A stretch of DNA of 64,000 bases, from contig BQMF02000042.1 in NCBI GenBank assembly GCA_027922465.2, positions 62,001-126,000 of the forward strand, in the 5' to 3' direction. Positions 1 through 9,652 of the stretch are shown here, one piece after another. The DNA comes from Turritopsis dohrnii. Its lineage: Eukaryota > Cnidaria > Hydrozoa > Anthoathecata > Oceaniidae. Both the position numbers and the translations under genes were made by a program. Every line of letters starts with the position of its first letter. Positions within the stretch are counted from its first letter, which is position 1. The notes under the pieces were generated by a model. That model ran no database searches. It saw nothing but the letters and a program-made list of their open reading frames with translations, and had not been told where the DNA came from.

Positions 1-1
1 A

Positions 2-265
2 TCAGAAAGTGAATTAAAGCAAATCCTGTCGAAGCATTTCCAGAAAATGTCAGCGAGCAGTATAAGGATTGTTTTTAGCAAAACATGGGATTATTTCCCG
101 CATTATTCTATTGCAGATATACAGAAAGGAGTTATCTGGAAGATCATGGAAATGCAAGGTAAATATGGTATGTGGTACATTGGATCGTCTGTGTATTTTG
201 AAACTATTCATCATGTTGTTAGTTACAACACACTAATTGTGGAAAATATGGAAAATGTCGCTTGA
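2..265 (+). CDS. C-terminal exon of a probable FAD-dependent amine-oxidase-like protein (5' partial)
   Basis: An open frame runs from the window edge to a TGA at 263-265 and encodes the last 87 residues of a protein. The run contains TWDYFPHYS, an IWKIMEMQG segment and MWYIGSSVYFE followed by VVSYN. This resembles the C-terminal FAD-binding end of Rossmann-fold flavin oxidoreductases of the amine-oxidase type, where an aromatic W-Y-F-P stretch precedes a G-[SA]-S-x-x-[FY]-E loop near the flavin. No intron is needed within the run. The first possible in-frame ATG (47) lies inside the conserved stretch, so the true start is upstream of the window. A poly(A) signal AATAAA lies at 537-542. The family call is pattern memory, not a search; substrate and pathway cannot be given. 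Confidence 0.5.
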   Translation, partial: SESELKQILSKHFQKMSASSIRIVFSKTWDYFPHYSIADIQKGVIWKIMEMQGKYGMWYIGSSVYFETIHHVVSYNTLIVENMENVA

Positions 266-981
266 TTGTTATTTTGAAAATGTGTACTTTTTTTATTTTA
301 ATTGAAACGCATTTTGTGATGCATCCTCAATCAAACTTTTGATAGCTTTGGGTTATACATTTCCACGAAATTGGTGATAAAGTGTAAAAAATAGTTAGGT
401 TCAACCTGAGAGACGTATTTTCTCAACGTTCGTCACGATAAGACGTCGACTGCTACATGACGTTATGATGACAATATGCATGTTTTGGTTTGTTCTTTGA
501 GCTAGTGAAGATTACTTGTGAAAAAAAATTACTTTCAATAAAGTGATTACACATTTTCTTTAATTCGAAGAGTCTTATGAAATTAAAAAAAATTCTAAAT
601 GTTTACCCGGGCGACTTAAAAAGCTGTTAATATACCATTTTATGACCACGAAACTTTTTAATTACACATGGTTTTTTTGTTATAGCTAATATCAACATAG
701 AAAATGAAAAAAATGGTTATGACCCATGTTTGTCAATCTTTTTCAGGTTTCAACTAAGTAAATGTTTTGTGTATTCGCTCATGAACTAAAATTCATCTTT
801 GTTCAATTGTTTCAATTTTATTCAATTTTTTCGCTTAAGAAAAAGTGATTCAGTAAAGTGAATGAGTGGATCTTTTCTTCGCCCTTTTGTTGGATCTCCG
901 TTGAAATGGAATCGATGATTATTAAGTAATAAATTTGCACAATCATTAAAACAATAAACGACATAAAATCAAGGTTGGGTG
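266..981. other. 3' flank and intergenic DNA
   Basis: This AT-rich stretch holds the likely 3' UTR and AATAAA signal (537-542) of the preceding exon. No other coding, RNA or repeat structure was found. Confidence 0.4.
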
Positions 982-983
982 TA

Positions 984-1975
984 CAGTGGAACCTTTGTCC
1001 GCTTGGAGAGGTTTTGCTTATTTTGGCCAGATACTTGGAAGAAATTTTACTCGTAAGTCGGGAACCCATTAGGCATGTCCATATTACTCTTTGCTATAGC
1101 CCAGTTAGGTAAAAATCATTCATAAAATGAAATTGGACCTGAAAATAAACATTTGTTTGGCATATTAAAAAACCGTAAGGACTGAAAATTATAACAAGAA
1201 AATGAAACAAAATACTGAATTTTGATGTTCTTTTCGAAGTTTTTCGGTGTCCGCTTTATAGAGGTAAAGTTTAGGTGGAATTGTCGTGCGGCTACTGGAA
1301 ATAATGTCCACTTTAAGCCTGATTTCCACTCAGGATAATTTCAATTGGATTGGAACGGACCGGATCGATTTTTGATCTGTTCCGATCCGGAGAGCGATTT
1401 CCTTTCATTCGCGCAGACGGAAAAGTGCGCGGGAAAACTAGTAAATATGGCAGACAAAACATGTAAACAAACATAGTTTTTGTGGTAGACGCAGTTGAAA
1501 ATATGGTTGCTGTGCTTAACAAAAGGATTTTACTTCTAATTTTGACCAGAGGTCGTCTGCAAAGAAGAGCTAAGGAAAAGAAGAAATATAAGAAAAGTGT
1601 ATGGGTTCGTAAGATCTTTCAAGAGAGGGGCTGGAAAGGCGAATATCACCTTCTTATCAGGGAACTTAAACTTTACGATCATGTTTACTGTGTTTACTGT
1701 GTTTAGCCTCTTGAATAATAAATTATAGAAAAAGCCCGATTCTCATTTGTTAAAAAATTTTGATCCGCGGACCGGATCGAAAAAAGTTGAACTTTTTTCA
1801 ACTTTTTCCTGGACTGAAATGGATCGAAACGGATCGCAAAACTTTAATTAATACGCATGCGCAGATCAAAAATCGATCCGGTCCGTTCTGATCCAATTGA
1901 AATTATCCTGAGTGGAAATCAGGCTTTAAGGAGGTGACCGCTTTAGAGGATGTTCGCTTTAAGGAGGTTCCACTG
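984..1975. mobile_element. Mariner/pogo-like non-autonomous element with TA target duplication
   Basis: The ends are inverted: CAGTGGAACCT at 984 and AGGTTCCACTG ending at 1975, each flanked by TA (982-983, 1976-1977). Termini of the CAGTGGAACC type with TA duplication are typical of Tc1/mariner (pogo/Tigger-like) elements. The interior is split by a younger Harbinger element at 1316-1925. No transposase of this family is left. Confidence 0.6.
1316..1925. mobile_element. PIF/Harbinger non-autonomous element nested in the mariner-like element
   Basis: Inverted ends of about 60 bp begin AGCCTGATTTCCACTCAGG and are flanked by the 3-bp duplication TTA (1313-1315, 1926-1928), the TWA pattern of PIF/Harbinger. 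The arms include the GGACCGGATCGATTTTTGATC-type block near both ends. A short + strand reading frame at 1482-1706 (74 aa) has a basic block followed by WVRKIFQERGWKGEYH and a leucine-rich ELKLYD stretch. That resembles the N-terminus of HARBI1-like transposases, so part of the transposase may survive. The duplication assigns the class more firmly than the weak protein match. Confidence 0.65.
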
Positions 1976-2071
1976 TAATTGGATGTAATTAGGTCACGAC
2001 ACGGAGTTTCAATAAATTCGGGACAATTGGATACTTATACTACGTTTACACGTAAGGGAATTTTTTTTTTT

Positions 2072-2687
2072 TTGCCCCCGCAGCGAGCGTAAGCGAGCGA
2101 GGAGGCATAGTAGTTTCACGAGATAGGCGAAAGTCAGTTTTCGATTTTGTTCATCATCATCTTCCAACTTTTCGTGTTGCTGTTACACGGTGGTATACAA
2201 TTATTAGCTGACTTTGCTTTTTTTCCGTTTCAAAGCATGGTACTGCAGGTGGAAGAAAGAATGTTTTTTGGTATCTTTTTCTAATTTATTATTATATTAT
2301 ACTATGTTATTTAGGAAGGTAGTATACTTAAATTGCTTAGACATTTTTCATATTACTTTTGTGTTGTTTTAGTAAAGGGAACGACAAGGATTTTGAAGCA
2401 CAGCTTGTAATCTGAAATTGTACCAACCATGTATTTTATTTTTGTATATATGATGTTTTAGCTCTAAATCTTGACTAGTTTTTATTTTGAATCAAAGCTT
2501 GAAACGCTTGAAATGATTTCTAGTGGATTTTTCGCTTTAAATTTTTTTCGAAAAAGTTTGTTTTTTCTCTTTTGGTTTTCACAGAATTTCTTTAATTTCT
2601 TAATCTTATTTTGATTATAAAATACGTATCCATGGTTGCAGTTCACACATTTCTTCTGTTTGTAGCAATACTTTCTGATATTACTTG
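2072..2687 (+). mobile_element. Repeat 'B', copy 1 (Helentron-like or other non-autonomous repeat)
   Basis: It begins after a T run with GCCCCCGCAGCGAGCGTAAG and ends ATTACTTG at 2687. The same sequence is present on the minus strand in two blocks, 19066-18789 and 17232-16742, separated by a Helentron insertion. An older minus-strand relative lies at 38185-38900. No coding capacity was found. The CTTG end followed by TT matches the end of the Helentron copies at 13470 and 15900, so B may be another Helentron derivative, but no matching 3' hairpin was seen. Confidence 0.55.
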
Positions 2688-2689
2688 TT

Positions 2690-2900
2690 GGATTTCTGCG
2701 TAAGCAAGAAATACTTTACGATCGTCCGTGTTTTTCTTCGTTTTTGGATTTCTGCGTAAGCAAGAAATACTTTACGATCGTCTTTCTCCTGTTTTTTGGA
2801 TTTCTGCGTAAGCAAGAAATACTTTACGATCGTCCGTGTTTTTCTGTTTTTGGATTTCTGCGTAAGCAAGAAATACTTTACGATCGTCCGTGTTTTTCTG
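2690..2900 (+). repeat. Four tandem 52-56-bp hairpin units at the Helentron 5' end
   Basis: Units start at 2690, 2746, 2798 and 2852. Each begins GGATTTCTGCGTAAGCAAGA and can fold into ATTTCTGC-GTAA-GC(A)AGAAAT with one bulge, followed by TACTTTACGATCGTC. A single diverged unit precedes the 5' T run of the reversed Helentron copy near 18788. Small reading frames across this array are artefacts of the repetition. Confidence 0.85.
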
Positions 2901-3058
2901 ATTTTTTTTTTTTTTTCATCCTGTCCAAACCGGCGCATATTTGTTTCTCGAATTTCATTGGTTCATACAAATGGCGTGCCAATGTTTATTGGTGAATGGA
3001 GCGCCACTCATGCTAAAAGCTACTAATTAACTTAGCTTATTGGCTCAATTTTCGCCAT

Positions 3059-6000
3059 ATGCAATGTTATCATCCGGGTATTTTTCTACTTTTTTGCACG
3101 CCGTTCGCAAAATGGCCTCTCTTCACGAGTCTCTCAGCGTGCTGGTTTTGTAACATAGCTGCGAATTTAAAGTTTACAGATTTGTTCGAAAATCTCATCG
3201 GATTCAACTTGTTAGTGATAAATATTTATTGCAAAAGGTACATTATTGTATTTGAAACTTTTAAAGGCTGTATTTGCAAAGTTAACTCTATTTTCAAGTT
3301 CAAGATGGTTAGTATTGAGCAGTGGCGAGCTTCTTGTGGCTGCTTCTATACTCGTATTCAGAAAGGAGGCAGGTTTGGTTATACAAATTTTTGCTTGACA
3401 CTGTTGTACTTCTGTGATGTAGTGTGCCAACATTGCCTTGCTTATGTCTTTCTTTGCCTAATGATAATAGATCTTAGTTTTTTAAAAGTGCTTCAACTTC
3501 TTATTGATGGCGATGTGGAAAGTAATCCTGGACCCACATACAAGATTGCCAAGTTAGTAAAAGCATCATTTCATCAGGGTAATGTAATGTTTGGTGCAAG
3601 TTCTGGTATGCAATGTGCCTGTAATTCATTGATTGGATTGTGCTGGTCAAAATTTAAGAACATGTGTTTTTGGAAAACCACTGACCTTGATTATGTTATG
3701 ATTAAAGGTAACGAGTTATTTCAAAATTTAAATTTGTTTCGATATTTGGCAGTAGATGATCTACCGCATCGATTGGAAATTGAACAAAATCAATTTGTGG
3801 TATCATATGTGGAAAATGTGACAGCTGAAATAGATAGAAATAACTACAATTTTTTAAAAGCATCATATGATCGTCTAAATGGAAAAAGCAATGGCATGAT
3901 TTTCTTTGTAAATCAAATGACTTTTAGTATTACTTGGGACAAAAGGGCATTTTATGTGTTTGACTCGCACAGTCGGAATGACACCGGTGTTTCTGTTGAA
4001 GATGGATCAGCAACTTTGTTGAAATTTTCGAGCATAATGCAACTTCAAAGGTACCTCACAGAAGTTCACTTGATCGATCGCAATACAGTGTTTTGTCAAA
4101 TCCAATTCTTAATGGTTGAATTGATAGAACCAGGAAATAAAATATCGAAAAGTGGCGCAGCTAAAAAGCGTAAACTAGATTTATCGAAAGAATTTCAACC
4201 TCAAAATCATGAAGACCACCTTCACAAAATGCGCCTTGATTATGCATTTAAAAAAGGCTCTGATGATCATATGAAAAAGTTGGAAAGTTTTCATCAAAGG
4301 TACTTGTTGAATAAAGATACATTACACCAAAAATATTTAGAGAACAGTGATACATTACATCAAAAGTATTTGGAAAGCAAAGATACCATACATCAGAAAT
4401 ATTTAGAAAACAAAGATACTATACATCAGAAATATTTAGAAAACAAAGACGCTATTCACCATAAGTACTTGGATAAGAAGGACATTATACATCAGAAATA
4501 TTTGGAAAAAAAGGATACCCCTCAACATATAGAAAAGCAAGCATCTCTTCGTGAAAAATACCAGCAGAATATTGGAACAGATCAGCACAAGGAAAATCTG
4601 GAATCAAAACGTAAATTGTCTAAAGAAAAATATGCATCCATGAAAGGTAGTCCAAAGCATAAAGATTTATTGTCAAAAATGCATCACAAGTATCTTGACA
4701 AAAAAGAGTCTCCTGAGCATAAAGAAATGTTAAGAAGTAAAAGGGAGAAACATGTTGCTGCTAAAAGGAATTTATTTACAACAGCCGAAAAACGTATTAA
4801 ATCATTTAAACAAATGATTAATGAAGGACCCTACTATATTTGCGTTTCATGTAATCGTTGTTTGTATAAGCGATCCGTTGTCTGTTTTGATGAAAGTAAA
4901 TATAATATTGAAACTGATGATTTTAAATTTTCAATTGTTTTAAGTTTTGATGGTATGGCATATATTTGTATTACTTGTCACCGGAAGCTGTTGGCGAAAA
5001 AAATACCAACCCAAGGTGTTTGGAACAAACTGGAAATTTATGATTTACCGCAGCATCTAGTTGACATCAATCGTTTGGAAAAAGTTCTCATTTCAAAACG
5101 AATTCTATTCAAGAAAGTTGTGATAATGCCAAAAGGAAATTTTCCCAAAGTGAAAGGAGCAATTTGTAACGTACCAATAGATACTGAAAGTGTAGCCAAT
5201 GTTTTGCCAAGGCCTGCTGATAGTAATGGCTTATTATTGCTGAAACTAAAACGGAAATTGATGTATCATGGACATGTTTACTTTGAACCTGTTAGACCTG
5301 ATATACTTGTGCAAGCTTTAGACTTTTTGAAACATAATAATCATTTGTATAGTAATGTAATAGTTGATATGACTAATATTTCTAGTGACATGTATAATTT
5401 TGATGATGCTGATGTGGATGAAGTAAGTGAAGTAAATGAATTAAGTGAAGCTGATGGAAATGATAATGAACCCTATGACAACCCATTAGATGAGCACCGA
5501 GCAGCTTCAAACGAAACCGTCATGACATCGAAAATACCTATTGATGTTAATGATGATATGGTTACCATTGCCCCTGGTGAAGGATGTACAGCAATCCCTA
5601 TATATGCCGATGAATATTGTGAGGAAATGGCATTTCCACATTTGTTTCCTTATGGCAAATTTGGATATAATGTTGAACGAACTGTGCCAATTAGTCCAGT
5701 TAAATATTTCAATCAACGCTTATTAAATTACAGCCAAAAGTTTTCATCTGATGCAGATTACATATTTTTTGCCAATTATGTAGTCCAGTCTACAAATCTC
5801 CACAGTAAAATCAATGTTGCCATGAAAAAACTTTCTAGTGGTAATGTTACGGCTGGTATGTTGTCTCAAAACTTTCACGAAACTGTCAGAAGTTTCATTG
5901 CAAATGATGAAGCATTTAACTTTATGAACCAGATAAAGGGGACTCCAGCTTATTGGAAGCGATTCCTGTTGGAAGTTCTAGCAATGGTAAAACAGCTTGG

Positions 6001-9000
6001 TATTCCTACTTTTTTTATGACTCTATCATGTGCAGATTTACGTTGGCCAGAGTTACCTGCAATATTATCCAAAATCTATCAAATGAATCTTCGGGAAGAT
6101 GAAATCCGCAACATGAGTTATGAAGATAAATGCCGAATTTTGAACATGAACCCAGTTTTCTTGGCTCGACATTTTCAATATCGTGTTGAAACATTCTTTA
6201 AGGAAATTGTTACAGCTGGTTCTTTGGGGAAACTTAGCTATTACGTTATTCGTGTCGAATTTCAAGTAAGAGGAAGCCCACATGTACATATTTTCTTGTG
6301 GATCAAAGATCCCCCTGTTTTGACAGAAAACTCCAAGGATGAATATGTAAAGTTTGTTGATGAAATTGTTCGAGCAGATTTACCAGATCCTACACTTGAA
6401 CCCGAATTGTTTGAATTGGTAAAGACATATCAAGTTCATAATCATTCTAAAACTTGTAGGAAATATAAGAACAGCTCTTGTCGATTCAACTTTGGTCATT
6501 TCTTTACAGATCACACTATTATTTCCAGTCCGTTACCTGCAGATATGGATGCTAATGAGAAAGAAAGGATTCTGGAAGATAGAAAAACTGTTTTAGATAA
6601 AGTTAAAGAATATATTGACGAGTTTCTGCAACCGAAAAAGCACAATGCAATGGATCCATTAAGAGATGACTATGAGAATCCCGGAACAATTGCTGAGATT
6701 TTGGATAAAATAGACTTGACAGAAGAACAATATTATAGTGCATTATCAATTTCAAAGGATGCGGACTATGAAATTCATTTACGCCGGCCACCTAGTTCTT
6801 GCTTTGTGAACAACTACTTTATGGAAGGATTATCAGCTTGGGAAGCTAACATGGACATTCAACCTGTCTTCAACCATTACAAAGCCATTACATACATGTG
6901 CAAATATCTTTCCAAATCAGAGGATGAGTGCTCCAAGGCAATGAAGCAAGCTTTACAGGAATCAAAATCACAACACCTAAATAAATTTGATCAAATGTTA
7001 TCGATTGCTAAGGCATACTCTTCCAGAAGAGAATGCTCTGTGCAGGAAGCAGTGTATCATGTGATGCCAGAGTTGTGGCTGCGCAAGACATTTCCGAAAG
7101 TAATTTTCGCTAATAGCAATCTGCCAGAAAATAGATTTCGAATTTGCAAGTCTCGAGAAGAATTGGAGGAATTGCCTGAGGATAGCAATGATATTTTCAA
7201 GACAAATATGCTTGATCGTTACCTTGACAGACCAGATAACTCATTTAAAGGTGGAAAGTTTGCAATGGTTGATAACATGTGCTTTGCCGAATTTTTAGCA
7301 TACTACTTTCTGGAATCCAAGCCAAACGACTCAAATGACAATGATAATCAACCTGTTGTTCTGAGTGACGAGGTAATGGAAGAGGAAAGTTTCAACAGTC
7401 CTTATCCGCCTGTCATTCCATTAATGAGCAGCAAAAGTAAAATGAAGTGCAGGAAAACTCGTGCTGTCTTGAGATATCATGTACCTAACAGACATCGATT
7501 TCCTGAACAATACGCTCATCATTTGTTGTTTATGTATTTTCCTTTCCGGGTTGAAAAGGAATTGCTATGTGACACTTATTTGGAAAAACTTTCACAGCCT
7601 GGTGTTTTTGATGTAGTTAACATCAATAAGGCAAAGATTGAGCCACATGAGGAACTTGTTGATGAAGCCTTTCGAAACTACCGAGCAGATCTTGAAACTA
7701 GTTTTGATCCTTTCGCACAGCAAGAAAATGAGGAAATTCAAGATTTGTTGAATGATCGCATCTCTGACGATGAACTTGAGGATGAAAATCCAACTGCTAC
7801 GTCAGGAATTGTTCCAGAAAGACAATATGTACTAAATGACAATGAAATCAACACAAAGATACGTTCTCTTAACAATAAACAACGGGAAATCTTTGACACC
7901 ATCTTAACGTGGGCAAAAAATTTGATCAAATTCAGAAATTGTGCTGTGTTAAAAGTTGTTGATCCTTTGTACATTTTCTTAACTGGCCAAGGCGGCTGTG
8001 GTAAATCACATCTGTTGAAAACAGTTTATCATGCCATTTCTAAAGAATTACTTCGTAAAGCTACTAACCCCGAAAAACCGAGAGTGTTATTGTTGGCGCC
8101 TACTGGTGTAGCTGCTGTCAACATAGGTGGTACTACAATACACTCGGGATTGGGAATGCATGGTAAAGGTTATGCTCCACTTAGTGATAAAATGAGATCA
8201 TCACTGCGAAACAAGCTTTCAGAAGTGACTGTGTTAATTATTGATGAAATATCAATGGTTTCGGAAGAACTGTTCAAGAATGTACATTTGCGGTTATGTG
8301 AGATATTTGGCGTTAGTACTCATGTCCCATTTGCTGGTAGAACTATCATTGCATCTGGTGATTTTTTTCAGCTACCTCCAGTAATGGGAAAGCCTGTTTA
8401 TATGTCTAGTGGATTTGTTGAAAGTTTACTACAACTTTGGAATAACTTTAAGATTGCTGAGCTAACTGAAGTAATGCGACAGCAAGGTGACAATGTATTC
8501 ATTGACCTCCTTAACAATATCCGCACTGCGAATCTATCTCCTGAGGATGAAAATCTTCTTCAATCTCGCTTCATTTTGGATTCCTCCCCGGACTATCCTA
8601 GTGAGGCAATTCATTTATTTGCTGAAAATGCTCCAGCTACCGCCTACAACCAAAAAAAGCTTGAAAGTTTGAACGGTCAAGAATTTGTGATCAATGCGAT
8701 TGATGATTTGCCAAAAGATGTACCGGATAGATTAATCACTGATGCAATAAATCGTAAGCACACAGACACTGGTGGTCTTCCAACAAAGCTTGTTCTTAAA
8801 GTTGGGGCAAAAGTTATGCTTACCTCTAATATAGACATAGCTGATAAACTTATAAATGGACAAATTGGTGTTGTAAAATCTATCAAATGCAACCGCAATA
8901 AAGTCATTAAAGTTTATGTAAAATTCATGGATGAGGATGCTGGGTTAATGAAAATGGCTTCTGATCAATTTGCTAGGACACACAACTATGTTCCAATAGA

Positions 9001-9652
9001 CCGAACTGAAACTGAAATTCATGTTCACAAAAGAAAGCTCTCCTCACCAGTGATTAAAAGAACACAGTTCCCTTTAGTCCTTTCTTGGGGAACAAGCATT
9101 CACAAGGTTCAAAGTTTAAGTGTGTCGGAAGCAGTTATTAGTTTTCAGTTACAGAAGCAAAGACAATTCAATGCTGGTCAAATGTATGTTGCTATGAGTC
9201 GTGTTAGAACACTAAATGGTTTACATTTAACTGGGATGTTTAATAGAAAAGCCATCAAAGCTGACAAGAGAGCATTCACTGAATATGAGCGGATGCGTCA
9301 AAGTTGTATGTTACCTCCTCCTGAATCAATGGGCCCTTTATGTGCTGATTCCTTAACTATCAGTTTGTTAAATGTAAGATCCTTATCTTTACACGCACCT
9401 GACTTAGCTTGTGTGAAAGAACTGATGGAAAGTGATGTTATTTGTCTGACAGAGACCCAGTTACTTCCACATGATGACGTTTCAGGGATATGTGATATAT
9501 TAGCTGCTTTTGAAGATTTTACCTTCAACAATGCTGACAATAAATATGAAAGTATAGCGGTTGGTGTTAAATTATTAGAGTATTATGACGGTGGAATCTT
9601 TAGAACCAGGATTTTCATTTTTCTACATAAACAAAGAATCCTTTTGTATTGA
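3059..9652 (+). CDS. Helentron polyprotein: 2A, cysteine-protease-like, Rep/PIF1 helicase, start of endonuclease
   Basis: One frame of 2197 codons. It mediates rolling-circle transposition. A hydrophobic leader ends in the 2A motif DVESNPGP (residues 152-159), where ribosome skipping would release it; ATG 3305 (residue 83) is an alternative start, giving a 76-aa leader. Next comes a cysteine-protease-like domain (QCACNS with C186/C188; FDSHSR with D302/H304), resembling the C76 deubiquitinase fold. A 12-residue repeat of the HQKYLENKDT type fills 412-487, and CxxC zinc-finger pairs lie near 595-650. The Helitron Rep domain has HVH at 1075-1077 and tyrosines 1279 and 1283 (YMCKY). The PIF1 helicase has Walker A GQGGCGKS (K1649), Walker B with D1729/E1730, and a C-terminal YVAMSRV motif. 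From about residue 2095 an exonuclease-endonuclease-phosphatase domain starts (SLLNVRSL, CLTETQL), then the frame closes after a shift. A RepHel with an endonuclease marks a Helentron. Confidence 0.92.
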   Translation: MQCYHPGIFLLFCTPFAKWPLFTSLSACWFCNIAANLKFTDLFENLIGFNLLVINIYCKRYIIVFETFKGCICKVNSIFKFKMVSIEQWRASCGCFYTRIQKGGRFGYTNFCLTLLYFCDVVCQHCLAYVFLCLMIIDLSFLKVLQLLIDGDVESNPGPTYKIAKLVKASFHQGNVMFGASSGMQCACNSLIGLCWSKFKNMCFWKTTDLDYVMIKGNELFQNLNLFRYLAVDDLPHRLEIEQNQFVVSYVENVTAEIDRNNYNFLKASYDRLNGKSNGMIFFVNQMTFSITWDKRAFYVFDSHSRNDTGVSVEDGSATLLKFSSIMQLQRYLTEVHLIDRNTVFCQIQFLMVELIEPGNKISKSGAAKKRKLDLSKEFQPQNHEDHLHKMRLDYAFKKGSDDHMKKLESFHQRYLLNKDTLHQKYLENSDTLHQKYLESKDTIHQKYLENKDTIHQKYLENKDAIHHKYLDKKDIIHQKYLEKKDTPQHIEKQASLREKYQQNIGTDQHKENLESKRKLSKEKYASMKGSPKHKDLLSKMHHKYLDKKESPEHKEMLRSKREKHVAAKRNLFTTAEKRIKSFKQMINEGPYYICVSCNRCLYKRSVVCFDESKYNIETDDFKFSIVLSFDGMAYICITCHRKLLAKKIPTQGVWNKLEIYDLPQHLVDINRLEKVLISKRILFKKVVIMPKGNFPKVKGAICNVPIDTESVANVLPRPADSNGLLLLKLKRKLMYHGHVYFEPVRPDILVQALDFLKHNNHLYSNVIVDMTNISSDMYNFDDADVDEVSEVNELSEADGNDNEPYDNPLDEHRAASNETVMTSKIPIDVNDDMVTIAPGEGCTAIPIYADEYCEEMAFPHLFPYGKFGYNVERTVPISPVKYFNQRLLNYSQKFSSDADYIFFANYVVQSTNLHSKINVAMKKLSSGNVTAGMLSQNFHETVRSFIANDEAFNFMNQIKGTPAYWKRFLLEVLAMVKQLGIPTFFMTLSCADLRWPELPAILSKIYQMNLREDEIRNMSYEDKCRILNMNPVFLARHFQYRVETFFKEIVTAGSLGKLSYYVIRVEFQVRGSPHVHIFLWIKDPPVLTENSKDEYVKFVDEIVRADLPDPTLEPELFELVKTYQVHNHSKTCRKYKNSSCRFNFGHFFTDHTIISSPLPADMDANEKERILEDRKTVLDKVKEYIDEFLQPKKHNAMDPLRDDYENPGTIAEILDKIDLTEEQYYSALSISKDADYEIHLRRPPSSCFVNNYFMEGLSAWEANMDIQPVFNHYKAITYMCKYLSKSEDECSKAMKQALQESKSQHLNKFDQMLSIAKAYSSRRECSVQEAVYHVMPELWLRKTFPKVIFANSNLPENRFRICKSREELEELPEDSNDIFKTNMLDRYLDRPDNSFKGGKFAMVDNMCFAEFLAYYFLESKPNDSNDNDNQPVVLSDEVMEEESFNSPYPPVIPLMSSKSKMKCRKTRAVLRYHVPNRHRFPEQYAHHLLFMYFPFRVEKELLCDTYLEKLSQPGVFDVVNINKAKIEPHEELVDEAFRNYRADLETSFDPFAQQENEEIQDLLNDRISDDELEDENPTATSGIVPERQYVLNDNEINTKIRSLNNKQREIFDTILTWAKNLIKFRNCAVLKVVDPLYIFLTGQGGCGKSHLLKTVYHAISKELLRKATNPEKPRVLLLAPTGVAAVNIGGTTIHSGLGMHGKGYAPLSDKMRSSLRNKLSEVTVLIIDEISMVSEELFKNVHLRLCEIFGVSTHVPFAGRTIIASGDFFQLPPVMGKPVYMSSGFVESLLQLWNNFKIAELTEVMRQQGDNVFIDLLNNIRTANLSPEDENLLQSRFILDSSPDYPSEAIHLFAENAPATAYNQKKLESLNGQEFVINAIDDLPKDVPDRLITDAINRKHTDTGGLPTKLVLKVGAKVMLTSNIDIADKLINGQIGVVKSIKCNRNKVIKVYVKFMDEDAGLMKMASDQFARTHNYVPIDRTETEIHVHKRKLSSPVIKRTQFPLVLSWGTSIHKVQSLSVSEAVISFQLQKQRQFNAGQMYVAMSRVRTLNGLHLTGMFNRKAIKADKRAFTEYERMRQSCMLPPPESMGPLCADSLTISLLNVRSLSLHAPDLACVKELMESDVICLTETQLLPHDDVSGICDILAAFEDFTFNNADNKYESIAVGVKLLEYYDGGIFRTRIFIFLHKQRILLY
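3305..3535 (+). other. 2A ribosome-skipping leader of the Helentron protein
   Basis: From ATG 3305 the first 76 residues are followed by the proline at codon 3533-3535. The peptide starts MVSIEQWRAS, is cysteine-rich and hydrophobic in its second half, and ends LLIDGDVESNPG. The consensus D-[VI]-E-x-N-P-G-P is fully met. 2A sequences with similar hydrophobic leaders are known from some animal non-LTR retrotransposons and NLR genes, where they can act as signal sequences when skipping fails. Activity here is inferred from the motif only. Confidence 0.8.
4292..4519 (+). repeat. Intragenic 36-bp tandem repeat coding for HQKYLENKDT-type units
   Basis: Residues 412-487 hold about six diverged copies of a 12-residue unit (H-Q-K-Y-L-E-N-K-D-T-I/L). 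Related lysine- and glutamate-rich segments continue to about residue 575. The charge pattern suggests a helical or coiled-coil linker between the protease-like domain and the zinc-finger/Rep part. Confidence 0.9.

Noticed and set aside
2690..2900. CRISPR-like array
   Set aside because: The units are contiguous, with no unique spacers, in an animal genome, and belong to a Helentron end.
2681..3026. Repetitive frames on both strands over the 52-bp repeats
   Set aside because: The repeat lets frames stay open on several strands at once; no protein logic.
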